This document shows, piece after piece, positions 44,246 to 56,329 of a DNA stretch of 64,000 bases (positions within the stretch are counted from its first letter, which is position 1; each line of letters starts with the position of its first letter). This DNA is from Triplophysa rosa (Eukaryota > Chordata > Actinopteri > Cypriniformes > Nemacheilidae): positions 11,837,910-11,901,909 of the forward strand of contig NC_079891.1 of the NCBI RefSeq assembly GCF_024868665.1, given 5' to 3'. The notes beneath the pieces are model-generated. The model was not told where the DNA came from. It saw only the letters and a list, made by a program, of their open reading frames with translations, and did no database searches. Both the position numbers and the translations under genes were made by a program.

Positions 44246-45608
44246 GGGCTGCGTTTCCCAAAAGCATCGTAAGTTGATCGTTAAACGATCGTACGAGTGA
44301 TCTTAATATTACGGTCTGTTTCCCAAAAGCATCGTAACTTAGCACTTGAAAACCATAGTAGATCTAGAGTGCTCTGGAGTAATCGTAAAAGCCCTACGTG
44401 CATTGTAAGAAGACAAATTTATGAAGTCACCTGCAGGACAACCGGAGAATTGCGCTTAAACTTAAACACCTATACTGTATATGTGACTTATCGTGTTTTC
44501 ATTTATTTAGTTTTTGTTTGTTTGTTTAAATCTTTTAAATTACAAAACGAAATTAATAAAAAATACAGTACAATAAAAATTTAATGACTGAACATATATT
44601 AACAAGAATAAAAATATATAGTATGGGCAAGTTGTTGGTAAGGGATGCGTGTTTGTTGCTGGATCGCTGTATTAAAGTTACTCCACATTTTATGCAAAGT
44701 AAAACTGTTGTGTTTAAAAGAGAAATGGTCAAAATGCTTACTTGGTGATTGTCAGTGTCTTCGTCTTTCTCCTGCTGCTGTAGCCTAGTGCAGCCGTCAT
44801 TTATTCTTTGAGACTATTGTGAACTATCCTGTGGAACCATGTGATTAAAGGTTTTCAGACTGTTACAAATGATATATTACACACTGCCTATCATATGTTC
44901 CAACAACCGCAGAAGGCAATACTTAATGAAACTGAATGCCTGACTTGCTGAGAAATTGGATTGATTAGCTCTTCCCTTTATTGTCTCTAATTTAAAGGTT
45001 CATATTCATAATGAACACACTTTGTGCTTATTATTAATAAAGTGCTGGTAATGTATGTGTACAATAAACATTTTGTTTGGAGCTAGAAAGCTTGATAATA
45101 CATAGGCCTAATAAATACTTAACTTGAAATTATACCACCTCCACACCACCCAAAAGTGTAATCAAATGTGGTTCAACAAACACAGCATTTTTTTAACGTT
45201 TGATTTTTTACTTTTTTATTTTCCCTAGAACGTGCTAAATACATTGCACAATTACAGTAGATAAGTCCCATATACACATAGAAAAAGTATTACACGTTGC
45301 ACAAAAAAACATGTTAAGCAACATTAAACAATATTCACCTACCACATGCACATCTGGTGAAAATAATTAGCCTAAACATTTCGAAAACAAGCGCGTGCTA
45401 CAAAAACGAGCCATTGTATAAGGTGACATTTCAGCAGCACCTGACAAACAGATAGCGACTCTTAAGTAGCACTTAAAGCACTGCTACGTGCGATCGCGTT
45501 AAGTGCATTGTTGGGAAACGCACGTGAAACGATGAAGAACATTCGCAAAATCGCTCGTAGAAAACGCTCTTAAGTGCTAAGATCCATCGTTACCAGGAAA
45601 CGCACTGC
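44246..45608. mobile_element. Harbinger-like non-autonomous element
   Basis: The left end GGGCTGCGTTTCCCAAAAGC and the reverse-complemented right end GCAGTGCGTTTCCTGGTAAC form imperfect inverted repeats. TTTCCCAAAAGCATCGTAA recurs at about 44320. Subterminal GCACTTAAG/CGATCG-type motifs occur at both ends. This end type is common in fish Harbinger-like MITEs. No transposase is present and the flanking duplication is unclear. Confidence 0.55.
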
Positions 45609-46155
45609 GGTCAAACCAGCCGTTGTTTCCAATAACACCGCTTGTAAAGCTTTATTTAAATGTAGACGATCCGCGTCTCTTGTCTTGTCAATAACATATT
45701 TCTTGTTTTACTTTTAGAATATCTCGTTTTTTGACCTAATTTATGCAGTTTTTTTATCTGAATGTTTGCATTATGATTGCTGTAACGCAGTGGCGGTCCT
45801 TCCTACAGGCGACATAGGCGCTTGCCTAGGACGCCATCTAGTGAGGGGAGCCAAATATGCGGCGAGAAAATTGTGAAAACAATGTCTCTGTCTGTATCTG
45901 AAATATGTATTATTTTAATGCCTTTTAGACCTTTGTCCTGCAAATAAAACAATTTATGCAGTTAAGTAGTTTGTCTATCATCTATAGTCTTGAATAACCA
46001 TGTTAATTGTGGTAAAAGTGTAGTAAACATGGTATTTGCCGTATTGATTGTGCAAAACCATGGTTTTATACAGTACCCATGGATTTAAACAGGTTTAACT
46101 ACAGTATGGTTTTTGAAAGCATTTTGTTTGAAAAAAATATTATTCCAATATAAGT
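45609..46155. other. Spacer; possible isolated hAT end
   Basis: CAGTGGCGGTCCTTCCTACA near 45790 looks like a hAT left terminus, but no matching right end is visible in the window. The rest is AT-rich. Confidence 0.35.
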
Positions 46156-47590
46156 GACTGTACAAACATTATTTCTCATAAGTAGAAAAATATGATGGTG
46201 GGTTTCAGTAGTGGGCCATCTCGCACTATATGCACACCATATATGGATTTATTTTACTGTAGCGTTTTGGAGAAATACACATTTTCCACTTAAAATGCCT
46301 ATAGAAACATTATTTCTAATAAGTAGAAAAAACTGATTGTGGGTTTCAGTAGTGGGCCATCCCGCACTATATGCACACCATATATGGATTTATTTTACTG
46401 TAGCGTTTTGGAGAAATACACATTTTCCACCTCAAATGCCAATAGAAACATGGTTTCTAATAAGTAGAAAAAAACTGATGGTCGTTTTCTGTAGGGGCCA
46501 TCCCACACTATATGCACACCATATATGGATTTATTTTACTGTAACGTTTTGGAGAAATACACATTTTCCATTTCAAATGCCTATAGAAACATTATTTCTA
46601 ATAAGTAGAAAAAACTGATGGTCTGTAACCAGCACGGCGCCGTGCCTGCCACGCCCCCTACATCAACGTCTGTTTCTCACGTCCCACGCTCCCTTTCGCC
46701 AGAATATTAATATTGCACTTCAGTTCCCATCATCCCACGCACCTCACGTCTGCTTTGATTGCACCCACACCTGTAACCCATTACTCTGGACACTATATAT
46801 ACTCAATTGTTCCTTTTTGTGTTGTCGAGTCTAATTGTCGTTTCGTGTCGGTTGCTCTATTAGCTATACTCTTGGATTAAATTTTGATTCCTGTTGGGAT
46901 TATACCCTGCCTGATTTGTACCTGTTTTTTTTCCAAGGATTCTGGTATCCTGTGAATTTATGTTTTGGCCTTTTTTGACGGCATCGTTATTTGTTTAGAC
47001 TTATTAAATTTGGCAACCTTACCTGTGGTGGTGGCATCCTTCTGTTCCTATATATCCCCTGACATGGTCGGTTTCTGTAGGGGCCATCCCACACTGTATG
47101 CACACCATATATGGCTTTATTTCACTGTAACGTTTTGGAGAAATACACATTTTTCATCTTTAAAGGGACTATAGAAACATTATTTCTAATAAGTAGAAAA
47201 AATGATGGTCGGTTTCTGTAGGGGCCATCCCACACTATACACATACCATACAGTATATGGATTTGTTTTAATGTAGTATTTTGGAGAAATACACATTTTT
47301 CAACTGCCTATTGCCTAATGAAACATTATTTTTAATAAGTAGAATAAACTGATTGTGGGTTTCTGTAGGGGACATCTCACACTATATGCACACCATATAT
47401 GAGTTATTTCACTGTAGCATTTTTGAGAAATATGCAGTTTTCCACTTTAAAAGCCAATAAAAACATTATTTGTAATACGTAGAAAAAAAATATGGTGGGT
47501 TTCAGTAGTGGGCATTCCACACTATATGCAAACCATATATGGATTTATGTCACTGCATTTTGGAGAAATACACATTTTTCTATTTCAAGT
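46156..47590 (+). repeat. Satellite array, about 142-bp unit, interrupted by a solo LTR
   Basis: Units start near 46194, 46335, 46478, 46617 (split by the LTR), 47204, 47351 and 47491. Each has GGGCCATC (or a variant), CACTATATGCACACCATATA, TTTTGGAGAAATACACATTT and AATAAGTAGAAAAA in order. Spacing is about 139-147 bp. Divergence between units is moderate. Confidence 0.92.
46624..47064 (+). mobile_element. Solo LTR inside the satellite (441 bp)
   Basis: TG...CA ends (TGTAACCAGCACGG to ATCCCCTGACA) and an exact 5-bp duplication TGGTC at 46619-46623 and 47065-47069. A TATATATA box lies near 46794. It is unrelated by eye to the LTR at 29598. The orientation is assigned from the TATA position and is tentative. 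Confidence 0.9.
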
Positions 47591-47858
47591 TTGCAAAGCA
47601 CGTCAGATCTGAAAAGTCACTGGTGTGGTCCTCCAGTGAACGGTCTCCCTGCTCCAAACAGAGGAGCTGGATGGCTGGGGGAACCATCCGGGAAGAGGAT
47701 AAAAGATAGGTAAAATAACGGCACTATAAACTTACTTTTACGGTCGGTTATTCTGTCACATGTAGCCTATATATAATGTGCATGACAACGGAGTATAATC
47801 CAAAAGGGTTTTGTTTAATGAATCCAAAGCAGAACAACACAGGAACACAAGCACACAA
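47591..47858. other. Spacer
   Basis: A less AT-rich stretch at about 47590-47710 stands between a TTTCAAG site and a TAG/GTAAAA donor-like site. No exon can be confirmed. Confidence 0.35.
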
Positions 47859-48085
47859 AACGTCTTGGTTACGGATGTAACCTCAGTTCCCTGATGGAGG
47901 GAACGAGACGTTGTGTCGAGCCGACAGATGGGTTCATCCTTGAGAACCTATCGCTTCCGACTTCTTTAGAAAAGGCCAATGAAATTGGCGAATGAAATTT
48001 GCATGCCGGACTCCGCCCCCGGATATCCCGGTATAAAAGGGAGACGGCGTGCTGCATTCATTCACCTTTGTTCTGAGGAGCATGA
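47859..48085. repeat. DIRS right terminal inverted repeat, copy 3
   Basis: AACGTCTTGGTTACGGATGT at the outside, then GGAACGAGACGTTGTGTCG and the GGTATAAAAGGGAGACGGCG box. Same order as in copy 2. Confidence 0.9.
48029..48040 (+). promoter_or_regulatory. TATA box in DIRS right terminal repeat
   Basis: CGGTATAAAAGG, at the same position as in copy 2, faces into the element antisense to its genes. Confidence 0.6.
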
Positions 48086-48133
48086 GAACCTCTCACGACT
48101 GCTGCAGCGGGCAGCACGTGTTGTGGCAAGAAG

Positions 48134-48222
48134 GACACAACGTCTCGTTCCCTCCATCAGGGAACTGAGGTTACATCCGTAACCAAGACGTTCCCTTTCT
48201 GTCGGTCTCTTGACGTTGTTTC
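48134..48222. repeat. DIRS internal complementary region, copy 3
   Basis: GACACAACGTCTCGTTCCCT through GGTTACATCCGTAACCAAGA is the inverse of the element's own right terminus. The following GTTCCCTTTCTGTCGGTCTC matches the left terminus of copy 2. The two termini meet here, as in copy 1. Confidence 0.86.
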
Positions 48223-48302
48223 GAGCCGACAGATGGGGTTCTATGGAAAACGGTCCACCTAGGGAAGGTCATGGGTTACCAAGGTGGGAACCAATCATGA
48301 GG

Positions 48303-48946
48303 ATAGATCAGAGCTGCTCAGAGCTCCTGCGGCTCTGCGTGCGGTGCAAGTAGAGGCGCAATGCACGTACAGGACACAACACGGATGGGGTTGGGTCTTC
48401 CTCCCCGGTGGGGAGTGCCTGTAAGCTTACCGCCTGGTGTCTAGGGGGAGTGGTGGGAACTTTGGGAACGTAGTCGGGCCGGCATTGCAGGATAGCGTGA
48501 CAATCACTGGGCCCGAGTTCTAGGCAAACTGTGGACATGGAGAATGCTTGTAGGTCCGCTACCCTCTTGAGCGCCATCCAGAGAGCTGTCTTCATCGTGA
48601 GGTGAGAAAGAGAGGCATCTCCGAGGGGCTCCAGGACCGCATCAAGGTCGCAAGAGGGTACGGAGCATTAGGAATCAAATGATCAGGTTGTGCTGTCCTA
48701 GAGACTTACCAGCAACTGGGTCGTGATGAGCGGCAATGGCGGCTACATACACGTTCAGTGTGGAAGGGGAGATATTACTCTCGAGTCTTTGGAAGGACAG
48801 CACGTTCCCAATCGAGCAACTCCATGGGTCTTCTCTTCTAGAAGAGCACCAGGATGAGAAGAGGCACCACTTATAGGCGTATAGTCACCTAGTGGCCAGG
48901 GCCCTAGCCTGAGTGATGGTCTTAACCGCCGCAGGGGGTAGGCCAC
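48303..48946 (-). pseudogene. DIRS tyrosine recombinase, C-terminus deleted (copy 3)
   Basis: The - strand frames 48755-48946 and 48308-48595 match the core-binding region and the middle of the catalytic domain (DLQAFSMST and PVRALRLYLHRTQS). The HxxR and Tyr parts are absent because the sequence jumps at about 48303 into 3' UTR. Small deletions occur around 48570-48660. It cannot be catalytic. Confidence 0.87.
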
Positions 48947-50772
48947 TCAGGATCTCCTCGTCCCGTCCAGGGGCCAGACATGGAGGTTCCAGAGGTCTGG
49001 CCTGTGGTGCCATAATGTGCCCTTCCCCTGGGAAAGCAGGTCCTTCGTCAGGAGAATCGGCCAGGGGGGAGCTGTCGTCAAGAGCATTAGCTCCGAGAAC
49101 CAAGTCCTGTTGGGCAAGTATGGCGCAACTAGTACACTTGATGCTCCTCTTCCCTGACCTTGCACAGGATCTGTGCAATGAGGCTCAATGGGGGGAAGGC
49201 GCACTTCCGCTTGTCCCACGGCCAGCTGTGCACTAGAGCATTCGTGCCGAGGGGGGACTTGGACGGGAAGTACCCTAGCGGGCAATGGGTGGTGTCCAGG
49301 GAGGCCTGAATTGTACCCAATGAGCTGGACTGCGCGGGGGTGGAGTCACCACTCTCCGCGAGGTGTCAACTGACGAGAGAGCGCATCGGCTAACTGGTTC
49401 AGGTGGCCTGGGATATGTGTGGTTTGCAGGGATCTGATCACCTGCGGACTCCACAGGAGGAGGCGTCGGGCAAGTCGTGTTAGCTGTCGTGAGCGAACGC
49501 CACCGTGGCGGTTGATATACGCTACGGCAGTTGTGCTGTCTGACCGGACCAGCACGTGCTTGTCCTGCACGAGAGGTTGTAGCCCCTTCAGTGCAGGTAG
49601 CACATCCAACAACTCTAGGCAATTGATAACTGCCCCGACACTGTGTGCCCGTTGCACAAGGCACCCCAACCATGCAGGGAGGTGCCTGTCGTCACTACGA
49701 TGCGCCTCGTGACCTGCCCGAGAGGGACCCCCGTCCGTAGAAAGGTCATTGAAGACCAAGGGGTTAGGGTGCGTCGGCAGAGAGGCGTAATCACCTTCCG
49801 CCTGCTGCCGGTGTGCCACGCTCTCCAGGGAACTCGACTCTGTAGCCAGTGTTGGAGCGGTCTCATGTGCATCAACTCGAGGGGTATCACCCCCGCCGAG
49901 GATGCCATCCCAGGAGCCTCTGAAATTGTTTCAGGGGGACCGCTGACTGCTTGAAATGTTCCAGGCAGTTCAACACTGACTGAGCGCGCTCTGTAGTCAG
50001 TAATGGAGACAGAGTTGAGTTCCATACCAAGAAAAAGGATGCTCTGCACAGGGGAGAGCTTGCTCTTTTCTCGGTTGACCTGTAGTCCCAATCGATCTAG
50101 GTGCCGGAGCACTAGGTCCCTGTGTGTACATAACAGATCTCGCGAGTGTGTCAAGATGAGCCAGTCGTCGAGATAGTTTAGTACCCGCACACCTCTCTCC
50201 CTGAGTAGAGTGAGGGCGGCTTCCACGATCTTCGTGAAGACTCGTGGGGACAGGGACAGACCGAAAGGGAGGACTCTGTACTGATATGCCCGACCCTCGA
50301 AAGTGAACCGTAGGAACGGGCGATGACGAGGGAGAATCGAGACATGAAAGTAAGCGTCCTTCAGGTCGATTGCCATGAACCAATCTTGACATCTGATAGA
50401 TGTCAGGATGCGCTTATGCGTGAGCATCCTGAACGGCAGCTTGTGTAGGTGCCTGTTCAGGGTACGCAGATCTAGCAACCCCCCCTTTTTTGGGGACGAT
50501 GAAGTAAGGGCTGTAAAAGCCGTTGAACATCTCGGTTAGAGGGGCGAGCATGATCGCTTCCTCTCCAGAGGGGTGGCAACCTCGGCCCGAAGCACGGGAG
50601 CATCCTTGCCTCTGACTGAGGTTTGAGAGGATGCCCCAAAACTTGGGTGGGCGTCTGGGGAGTTGGATCGCGTAGCCGAGACGGATCGTATCCCGTAGTC
50701 ACTGTGACGGTTTGGGAAGCTCGTCAGGCTCTCAGGGACCGCGACCGGGGCTAGGGGTACGATCTGCTTCAT
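48947..50772 (-). pseudogene. DIRS pol, decayed (copy 3)
   Basis: The RT lies in 49615-50478 with DLKDAYFHVSI, LPFGLSLSP and YLDDWLI intact. A short deletion and frame change follow FLGMELNSVS. RNase H begins with TTGTS where copy 1 has TTDAS, so the first catalytic Asp is Gly. Its remainder is in another frame at 49346-49819 (CLELL, RSDSTTAV, LADALSR). The methyltransferase-like tail is in 48885-49320. The N-terminal part at 50536-50772 is frameshifted. Confidence 0.88.
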
Positions 50773-50857
50773 CGACCTCCCGGGGGGTGGTTAGATGGCT
50801 GGAAGTGCAGATCCCTCGCCGTGTGGGGACCCCGGAGAGGAGATCGGGTCTGCTGTT

Positions 50858-51352
50858 TTACCTACCTGGCGATGATGTAGCACAACGCACCATCGATTGA
50901 GAGTGCTTATGCTGATGATTATCCTCGACATTGGGTCTCACCGCAATGTTGAGTTGCCGAACACCATCGTGTAGAGGGTGAGGGCGGCTGTGATAAACAC
51001 CCAGAGAGAGAGAGAAAACTCTTATAAGTGGGTTGTTGGGATGGGGCAGGAACCGTCCCGGAATGGCTGGGGTCAGGCCGGAAGGTATTCTCGATCTCCC
51101 TGGGGTCTTCCCATGAGGGCCGCATCGGCTTCTGCTGTGGCTGCTGACGAGGTGGTGGTCTCCTCTTCGATGTCTTCTTCCTGGGGGCCGCCTGAGTATG
51201 GGGGCCGGAGCCGGAGGGCATCGAAGAGGACCAGGGCTGCTGGGAAGCAGACGGTGCACGGGATCTCGGCGGCCAGAGGGCGGTCGAGTCACGGCTGGGG
51301 AGGACATACGTGATATCCTCTGTCTGCTCCCTAACTGTCGAACTCGATAGTA
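50858..51352 (-). pseudogene. DIRS gag C-terminal tail (copy 3)
   Basis: Proline/serine-rich - strand frames (50858-51307 and 50919-51359) correspond to the gag tail before pol in copies 1 and 2. Stops and frame changes separate it from the gag body. Confidence 0.6.
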
Positions 51353-52047
51353 TCACCAAATAGCCCCCCCTTGCGAGATGGGTGCATCGAGAAAGCGGAC
51401 TTTCTCGGCATTACTCATCTGTGCAAGGTTCAGCCAGAGGTGTCTCTCCTGGACCACAATTGTGGACATCGCCTGCGCGGTCACCCGTAGAGCGAGGTCG
51501 GGGATGGCGCGGTGTTCCTGCATAAGTGCTGGGTCGGTCTTACCCTCGTGGAGATCTCTCAATGCCTTGGGCTTATGGACCTGCAGGATGGCCATAGCGT
51601 GGAGAGAGGGGACAGCTTGGCCTGCAGCAGAGTAAGCTCTCGACACCTAAGATGCCGAAAAAACCTACATGCTTTAGATGGGAGTCTAGGTCGAGCCCCT
51701 GGGGGACATCGACGTATCCTCTAGCTGCCCCACCATCGAGGGAAGAAAGGGTGATGGAACTAGTTGACGTGCATGCGCCGAAAGGGGGCGTTCCAGGTCA
51801 TACTAAGTTCCTCATGCACTTCCGGGAAAACACGGCACTGGGGGCGAGTGCGGCTTGGAGTGCCACTCTCAAACCCGAGGTACCATGTATCCAGCTGCGA
51901 GCGTTGGGAGAGGCAGTGCGGTGCGCTACAACCCAATGCTGGCGGCACGGGAAAGCATAGCTGACATTTCGACATCCGCTTCTTTCTGGGCTCAACCCCC
52001 CGAAGGAGGGAGCCCCTAGGAATCGTCGGCGTCAGATGCCAGTAAGT
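51353..52047 (-). pseudogene. DIRS gag, central part (copy 3)
   Basis: The - strand frames 51353-51646 (LQVHKPKALRDLHEG and VQERHLWLNLAQM, AEKVRFLDAPISQ) and 51760-52077 (VHEELSMTWN) match copy 2's gag. This copy preserves the LDAPISQ stretch that is missing at the LINE junction in copy 2. The N-terminus is absent. Confidence 0.78.
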
Positions 52048-52623
52048 GATGTGGTAGAAGTCGATCTTGAAGTTCAAAAAATCTCTCAGACAAAGAAGGT
52101 TCAGGTGTCAAGGAGTTAACTTTATTTGATCAGGCCAAACAAAGTGAGATGTCCCCAGTCATCTGAAAACTTAGTGTTTTCCAGCCTGTAGTTATAGTGA
52201 AACTGCTTTCCTAAACCAATCAGGAAATTCCCTTTACCTTTTATTTTTTATTATCCAATCATTCTCGTCTGCCACTATTATTTTCTAGGCAACAAGGTGT
52301 GTATCTAATAGTGGAATGTCGACCTTTACTTGGTTTTTAAAAATAAGTTTTCCAGTTGGTACCAGTTTTCAGGCCACAAAGTGAACAACATGTTCAACCT
52401 TCTGAACTTTATCTAGGTCAGGCCTTAAACAGATCCAAAGACATCACTGAATTTTATATTGCTGAAATCTGGTCTATACTTGGTTAAAATGATTAAAAAT
52501 ATACTTATATGTTCAAACTCATTAAATCATCTTCATATATTCACTTGTATAATAGTTATTGGTCTGATTATTAACACATCTATGGTAATATCATTCCTAT
52601 GAATACTTCTTATAAGTGGGATG
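52048..52623. other. Spacer before the assembly gap
   Basis: Unrecognised AT-rich sequence. Confidence 0.5.
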
Positions 52624-53213
52624 NNNNNNNNNNNNNNNNNNNNNNNNNNNNNNNNNNNNNNNNNNNNNNNNNNNNNNNNNNNNNNNNNNNNNNNNNNNNN
52701 NNNNNNNNNNNNNNNNNNNNNNNNNNNNNNNNNNNNNNNNNNNNNNNNNNNNNNNNNNNNNNNNNNNNNNNNNNNNNNNNNNNNNNNNNNNNNNNNNNNN
52801 NNNNNNNNNNNNNNNNNNNNNNNNNNNNNNNNNNNNNNNNNNNNNNNNNNNNNNNNNNNNNNNNNNNNNNNNNNNNNNNNNNNNNNNNNNNNNNNNNNNN
52901 NNNNNNNNNNNNNNNNNNNNNNNNNNNNNNNNNNNNNNNNNNNNNNNNNNNNNNNNNNNNNNNNNNNNNNNNNNNNNNNNNNNNNNNNNNNNNNNNNNNN
53001 NNNNNNNNNNNNNNNNNNNNNNNNNNNNNNNNNNNNNNNNNNNNNNNNNNNNNNNNNNNNNNNNNNNNNNNNNNNNNNNNNNNNNNNNNNNNNNNNNNNN
53101 NNNNNNNNNNNNNNNNNNNNNNNNNNNNNNNNNNNNNNNNNNNNNNNNNNNNNNNNNNNNNNNNNNNNNNNNNNNNNNNNNNNNNNNNNNNNNNNNNNNN
53201 NNNNNNNNNNNNN
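52624..53213. other. Assembly gap, 590 N
   Basis: Run of N. The left duplication of the following hAT element falls in or next to it. Confidence 1.
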
Positions 53214-53215
53214 AC

Positions 53216-54426
53216 CAGAGGTGGGTAGTAACGCGCTACATTTACTTCGTTAATTTACTTGAGTAACATTTTGGAAAATATGTACTTTTAAGTAAAATAA
53301 AAGTGTGTACTTTTACTCTTACTTGAGTAAATTTCTAATAGAAATCTGTACTTTTACTTCGTTACATAACTTACATTGCGTGACGTTCCTTCGTTCCTTC
53401 ATTTTAAAATATGCTTTTTAAAACGCGTTGTTTATTTCAAGGTTGTCGTCTCTTTTTAGGGCATTCCCGAGTGATCGATTCTTTTGACATTTTGAAAGCA
53501 TTAATTGAACAATGGGCAAAACCATTTGAATAGGCTAATGAATCAGTTCAAATGATTTGTTCAGTTCGCAGCACGATCTGAATCATCTGAAGCAGGATTA
53601 CTCACTCCTCGTAGCGCGAAACTTAAGAACACGCAGAACACAAAGAGCGTTGGATGAAGTGGATATTAATCTATATCTATACAATCAAAACTGCAAATGT
53701 GTCATATTGTTTGCCAGCAATGATAAATGCCCGCCATATGCGCGCACCCGCGCGACCTGTTCGTCAGACACAGCAACATGCGCGTTACCTGTCAGACACA
53801 GAGACGTGGGCTTGCAGAAATATACATTTGAAGAACAGAAGGAAGAAAACTTGTTGATGGGCGTGTGGTTCACTGTTTACTGTTTGTTTACAAGTAAGAG
53901 CGTTTCACAACACACACGTGACACAACACGAGAAAACATGAGCTTTGTTCAAAAATGTGTATTTCATTTAAGAGAGCACTGCAGATGTTCTAGATCATCT
54001 TAGGAAATGCTCTGAGTTTAGTTCATGCTTTAGTTTGACATGGTCTATTATTCTAAATAAGTTGTGTAAACTACATTGACATCAGGACTAGATGAAATTT
54101 ACAGAAATGCTTGTCTCTTCTGTGTTTGTCTATTCTTTAGTCTCTCTAGTATATTGCAAAGATATCTGCTTATGATAATTAAAAATATTGATTAAAATGT
54201 AATATTAAAATATGGCGTTAATATTAATTTTATGTAGTAGGCCTATATAATCAGATACAAAGTAACTAAGTAACTAGCTACTTGAGTAGTTTTTTCATTG
54301 CATACTTTTTTACTTTTACTCAAGTAAATTTTAAAATAGTGACTTTTACTTTTACTTGAGTAACAATTTCTCTAGTTAATTGTACTTTTACTTGAGTAAA
54401 GATTTTGGCTACTCTACCCACCTCTG
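53216..54426 (+). mobile_element. hAT element, family A copy 3 (1211 bp)
   Basis: The ends CAGAGGTGGGTAGTAACGCG and inverted CAGAGGTGGGTAGAGTAGCC match the copy at 19940 throughout. The right flank is ATATAGCG and the left flank is hidden by the gap. A 148-codon + frame (53557-54003) is open here but broken in the other copies, has no known domain and is probably fortuitous. Confidence 0.92.
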
Positions 54427-54434
54427 ATATAGCG

Positions 54435-55658
54435 GCTCGTGTTTTTCCGGAAATAATCGTACAGCTGTATCTGTCTTTTGTAAATTTGATCAAACTAAAT
54501 ACTCTTCGAAGATACGACGTATGCAATACTACTGTATAGGCACTCAAGATTAATATGAAACTGAGTGTGTTGCCCGATCTTTAATCCAAGCCGCGCAGTT
54601 CTATGTCAAAATAAATGTCCTTCTGCAGACTTCCGTACGTATTTCACATTGCATCCTTGGAAGGAGACCCGAAATGCACAACGAGAGGTTTATTCTCAAA
54701 CAAGACCTTATTTTGTTAGGTTATTTTGTGGTAAAATAATGTTTTTTTTTTTTTTTTTGTGGAGTAAAACATAAGGGAACAAAGAATGACATAGCAATAA
54801 GCATTACAAAAACTGCACAAACCTAACCATTTTTTTTTTTCTTTCCCATGGTATAACCCCTAAAACACGAAAAATTCAGAAAAACAACGTCGGACTAGCA
54901 AATCACGTGGTCTCACGAATTCAGCCACTTCGCTTTTGAGACGCTCCTGGTATTGAGGACGGAACAACATCTGGCTGGTTAGCTTTAGTGAGACATGTAT
55001 GAATCCAACGTGTAGATGACTCAAAGCCGTGAATATGCAGAAAGTCATAAATATTAGAACAACGTTTCAAAACCTTATATAAAACATAAGTGTAAAGCCT
55101 GACAACTTCCTATCGACTAAAACGCATATGTTAAAACGATAAAAATGTTTACCATAGAAAAACAATTTAAGATGTGTAAATATGTTTTTTGGATATGTAA
55201 GTCAAAAAGTCTTGAGCAAAATTGTTGTTAGCACGAGATAGATGTTGCATCCACGTTGTATGTCGTAGTTTGGTATTAGGATTTAATCATTTGCTCGTAA
55301 GGTAAATCTGTTCATTAAGACAAATAGGGTATCATAGTAATTATATTCACACATCAGGTTATTAGAGAAGTGTGAACTAAATTATGACTTCCGAAGCACT
55401 GGTTTATAGCGGACATGCAATTTAAGAAGTGTATCTTTATGTCTGTCATTTGCTGACATGTGAGATTTGGAATGGGTAATGCATGTGGGCTTACCTTCAT
55501 ATGCCGATGCACGTCTACATCACTGAAAGACAAGGTGAAGGCAAATTAAAATGCAATGTGTGTTTGAAAGTTCTTATAGAGCAGTCAAGAAAAGATGAAA
55601 ACACAAGCATTTGGCTGAATATGATAAATAAACTAAGTAAAATTTTTTTTAAAAAGAC
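54435..55658. other. Spacer, nothing recognised
   Basis: AT-rich with poly(T)/poly(A) runs near 54740 and 54830. No supported gene. Confidence 0.5.
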
Positions 55659-55666
55659 CATCAAAT

Positions 55667-56321
55667 CAGGGGCATAGATACATGGTGGCCATGGGTGGCC
55701 ACGACTACCCCTGAATGATGGATGGCCACCTATCTGGCCACCTCTGTTGTGCGAAGCAGTTTTAAGATGTGTGTCGGAGTTTACGGAGTGTTGCGCAGAT
55801 CATTTAGCGAATGCACTGAAAGTAACGCGAGAACATTACTCTTGCGTTAATATGATGTCATACGCTGACGCACTGACGCAAACAGTCTGAGCGCTATAGC
55901 TGAACAGCTGCTAACCGCTTCGTGACAGTGCACTGTCTGTGTACCATGGAAGTTCATCGCGAGCAAAAGGATCAGGTCAGTAAAATCAGTCTTGTTTAAC
56001 TGGATTCCATTCATTAATTACATTTTCGCAAAAGTTTAAGTTGGGGTACTGCAATGTTTATTTTCTATACAAAATGCTAACTTACTGCAAATGATAGCTA
56101 GCAAATTATTTTAAAATAATGTTGGCACATGAAAGCATTGCGAATAAATTTTTACTTTACGTTCTTTTTGTATGTTTTGACCAGCAAACTATGTGTAATG
56201 AAGAATTGGTGTAAAGTACAGTAGAAGTTTAAGAATTTATGTCTGTTTTGGTCACCCTAATAAAATCACTGGGACTTACCTGGCCACCTCTAAAAAAAAA
56301 AAAGTTCTGGCTACGCCCCTG
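55667..56321. mobile_element. hAT-like element (655 bp)
   Basis: The ends CAGGGGCATAGATACATGG and, reverse-complemented, CAGGGGCGTAGCCAGAAC. Both ends also carry GGCCACC-type subterminal repeats. The flanks CATCAAAT and CACCCAGT agree at only 5 of 8 positions, so the duplication is eroded or the ends are chimeric. Confidence 0.65.
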
Positions 56322-56329
56322 CACCCAGT

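Larger units (their letters stand above)
47859..52047 (-). mobile_element. DIRS-type retrotransposon, copy 3 (5' part of gag missing)
   Basis: On the - strand it holds part of gag, pol, a partial recombinase, the internal complementary region (48134-48222) and the right terminal repeat (47859-48085). Homology to copy 2 stops at about 52047, so the gag N-terminus and left terminus are absent. The recombinase lacks its catalytic C-terminus, and pol has small deletions and a changed RNase H residue. Confidence 0.92.

Noticed and set aside
52599..53266. Long frames through the N run
   Set aside because: They are artefacts of reading undefined bases as open sequence.
53557..54003. 148-codon frame in hAT family A copy 3 as a real gene
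   Set aside because: The same region is interrupted in the copies at 19940 and 39666, and no transposase or other domain is visible.
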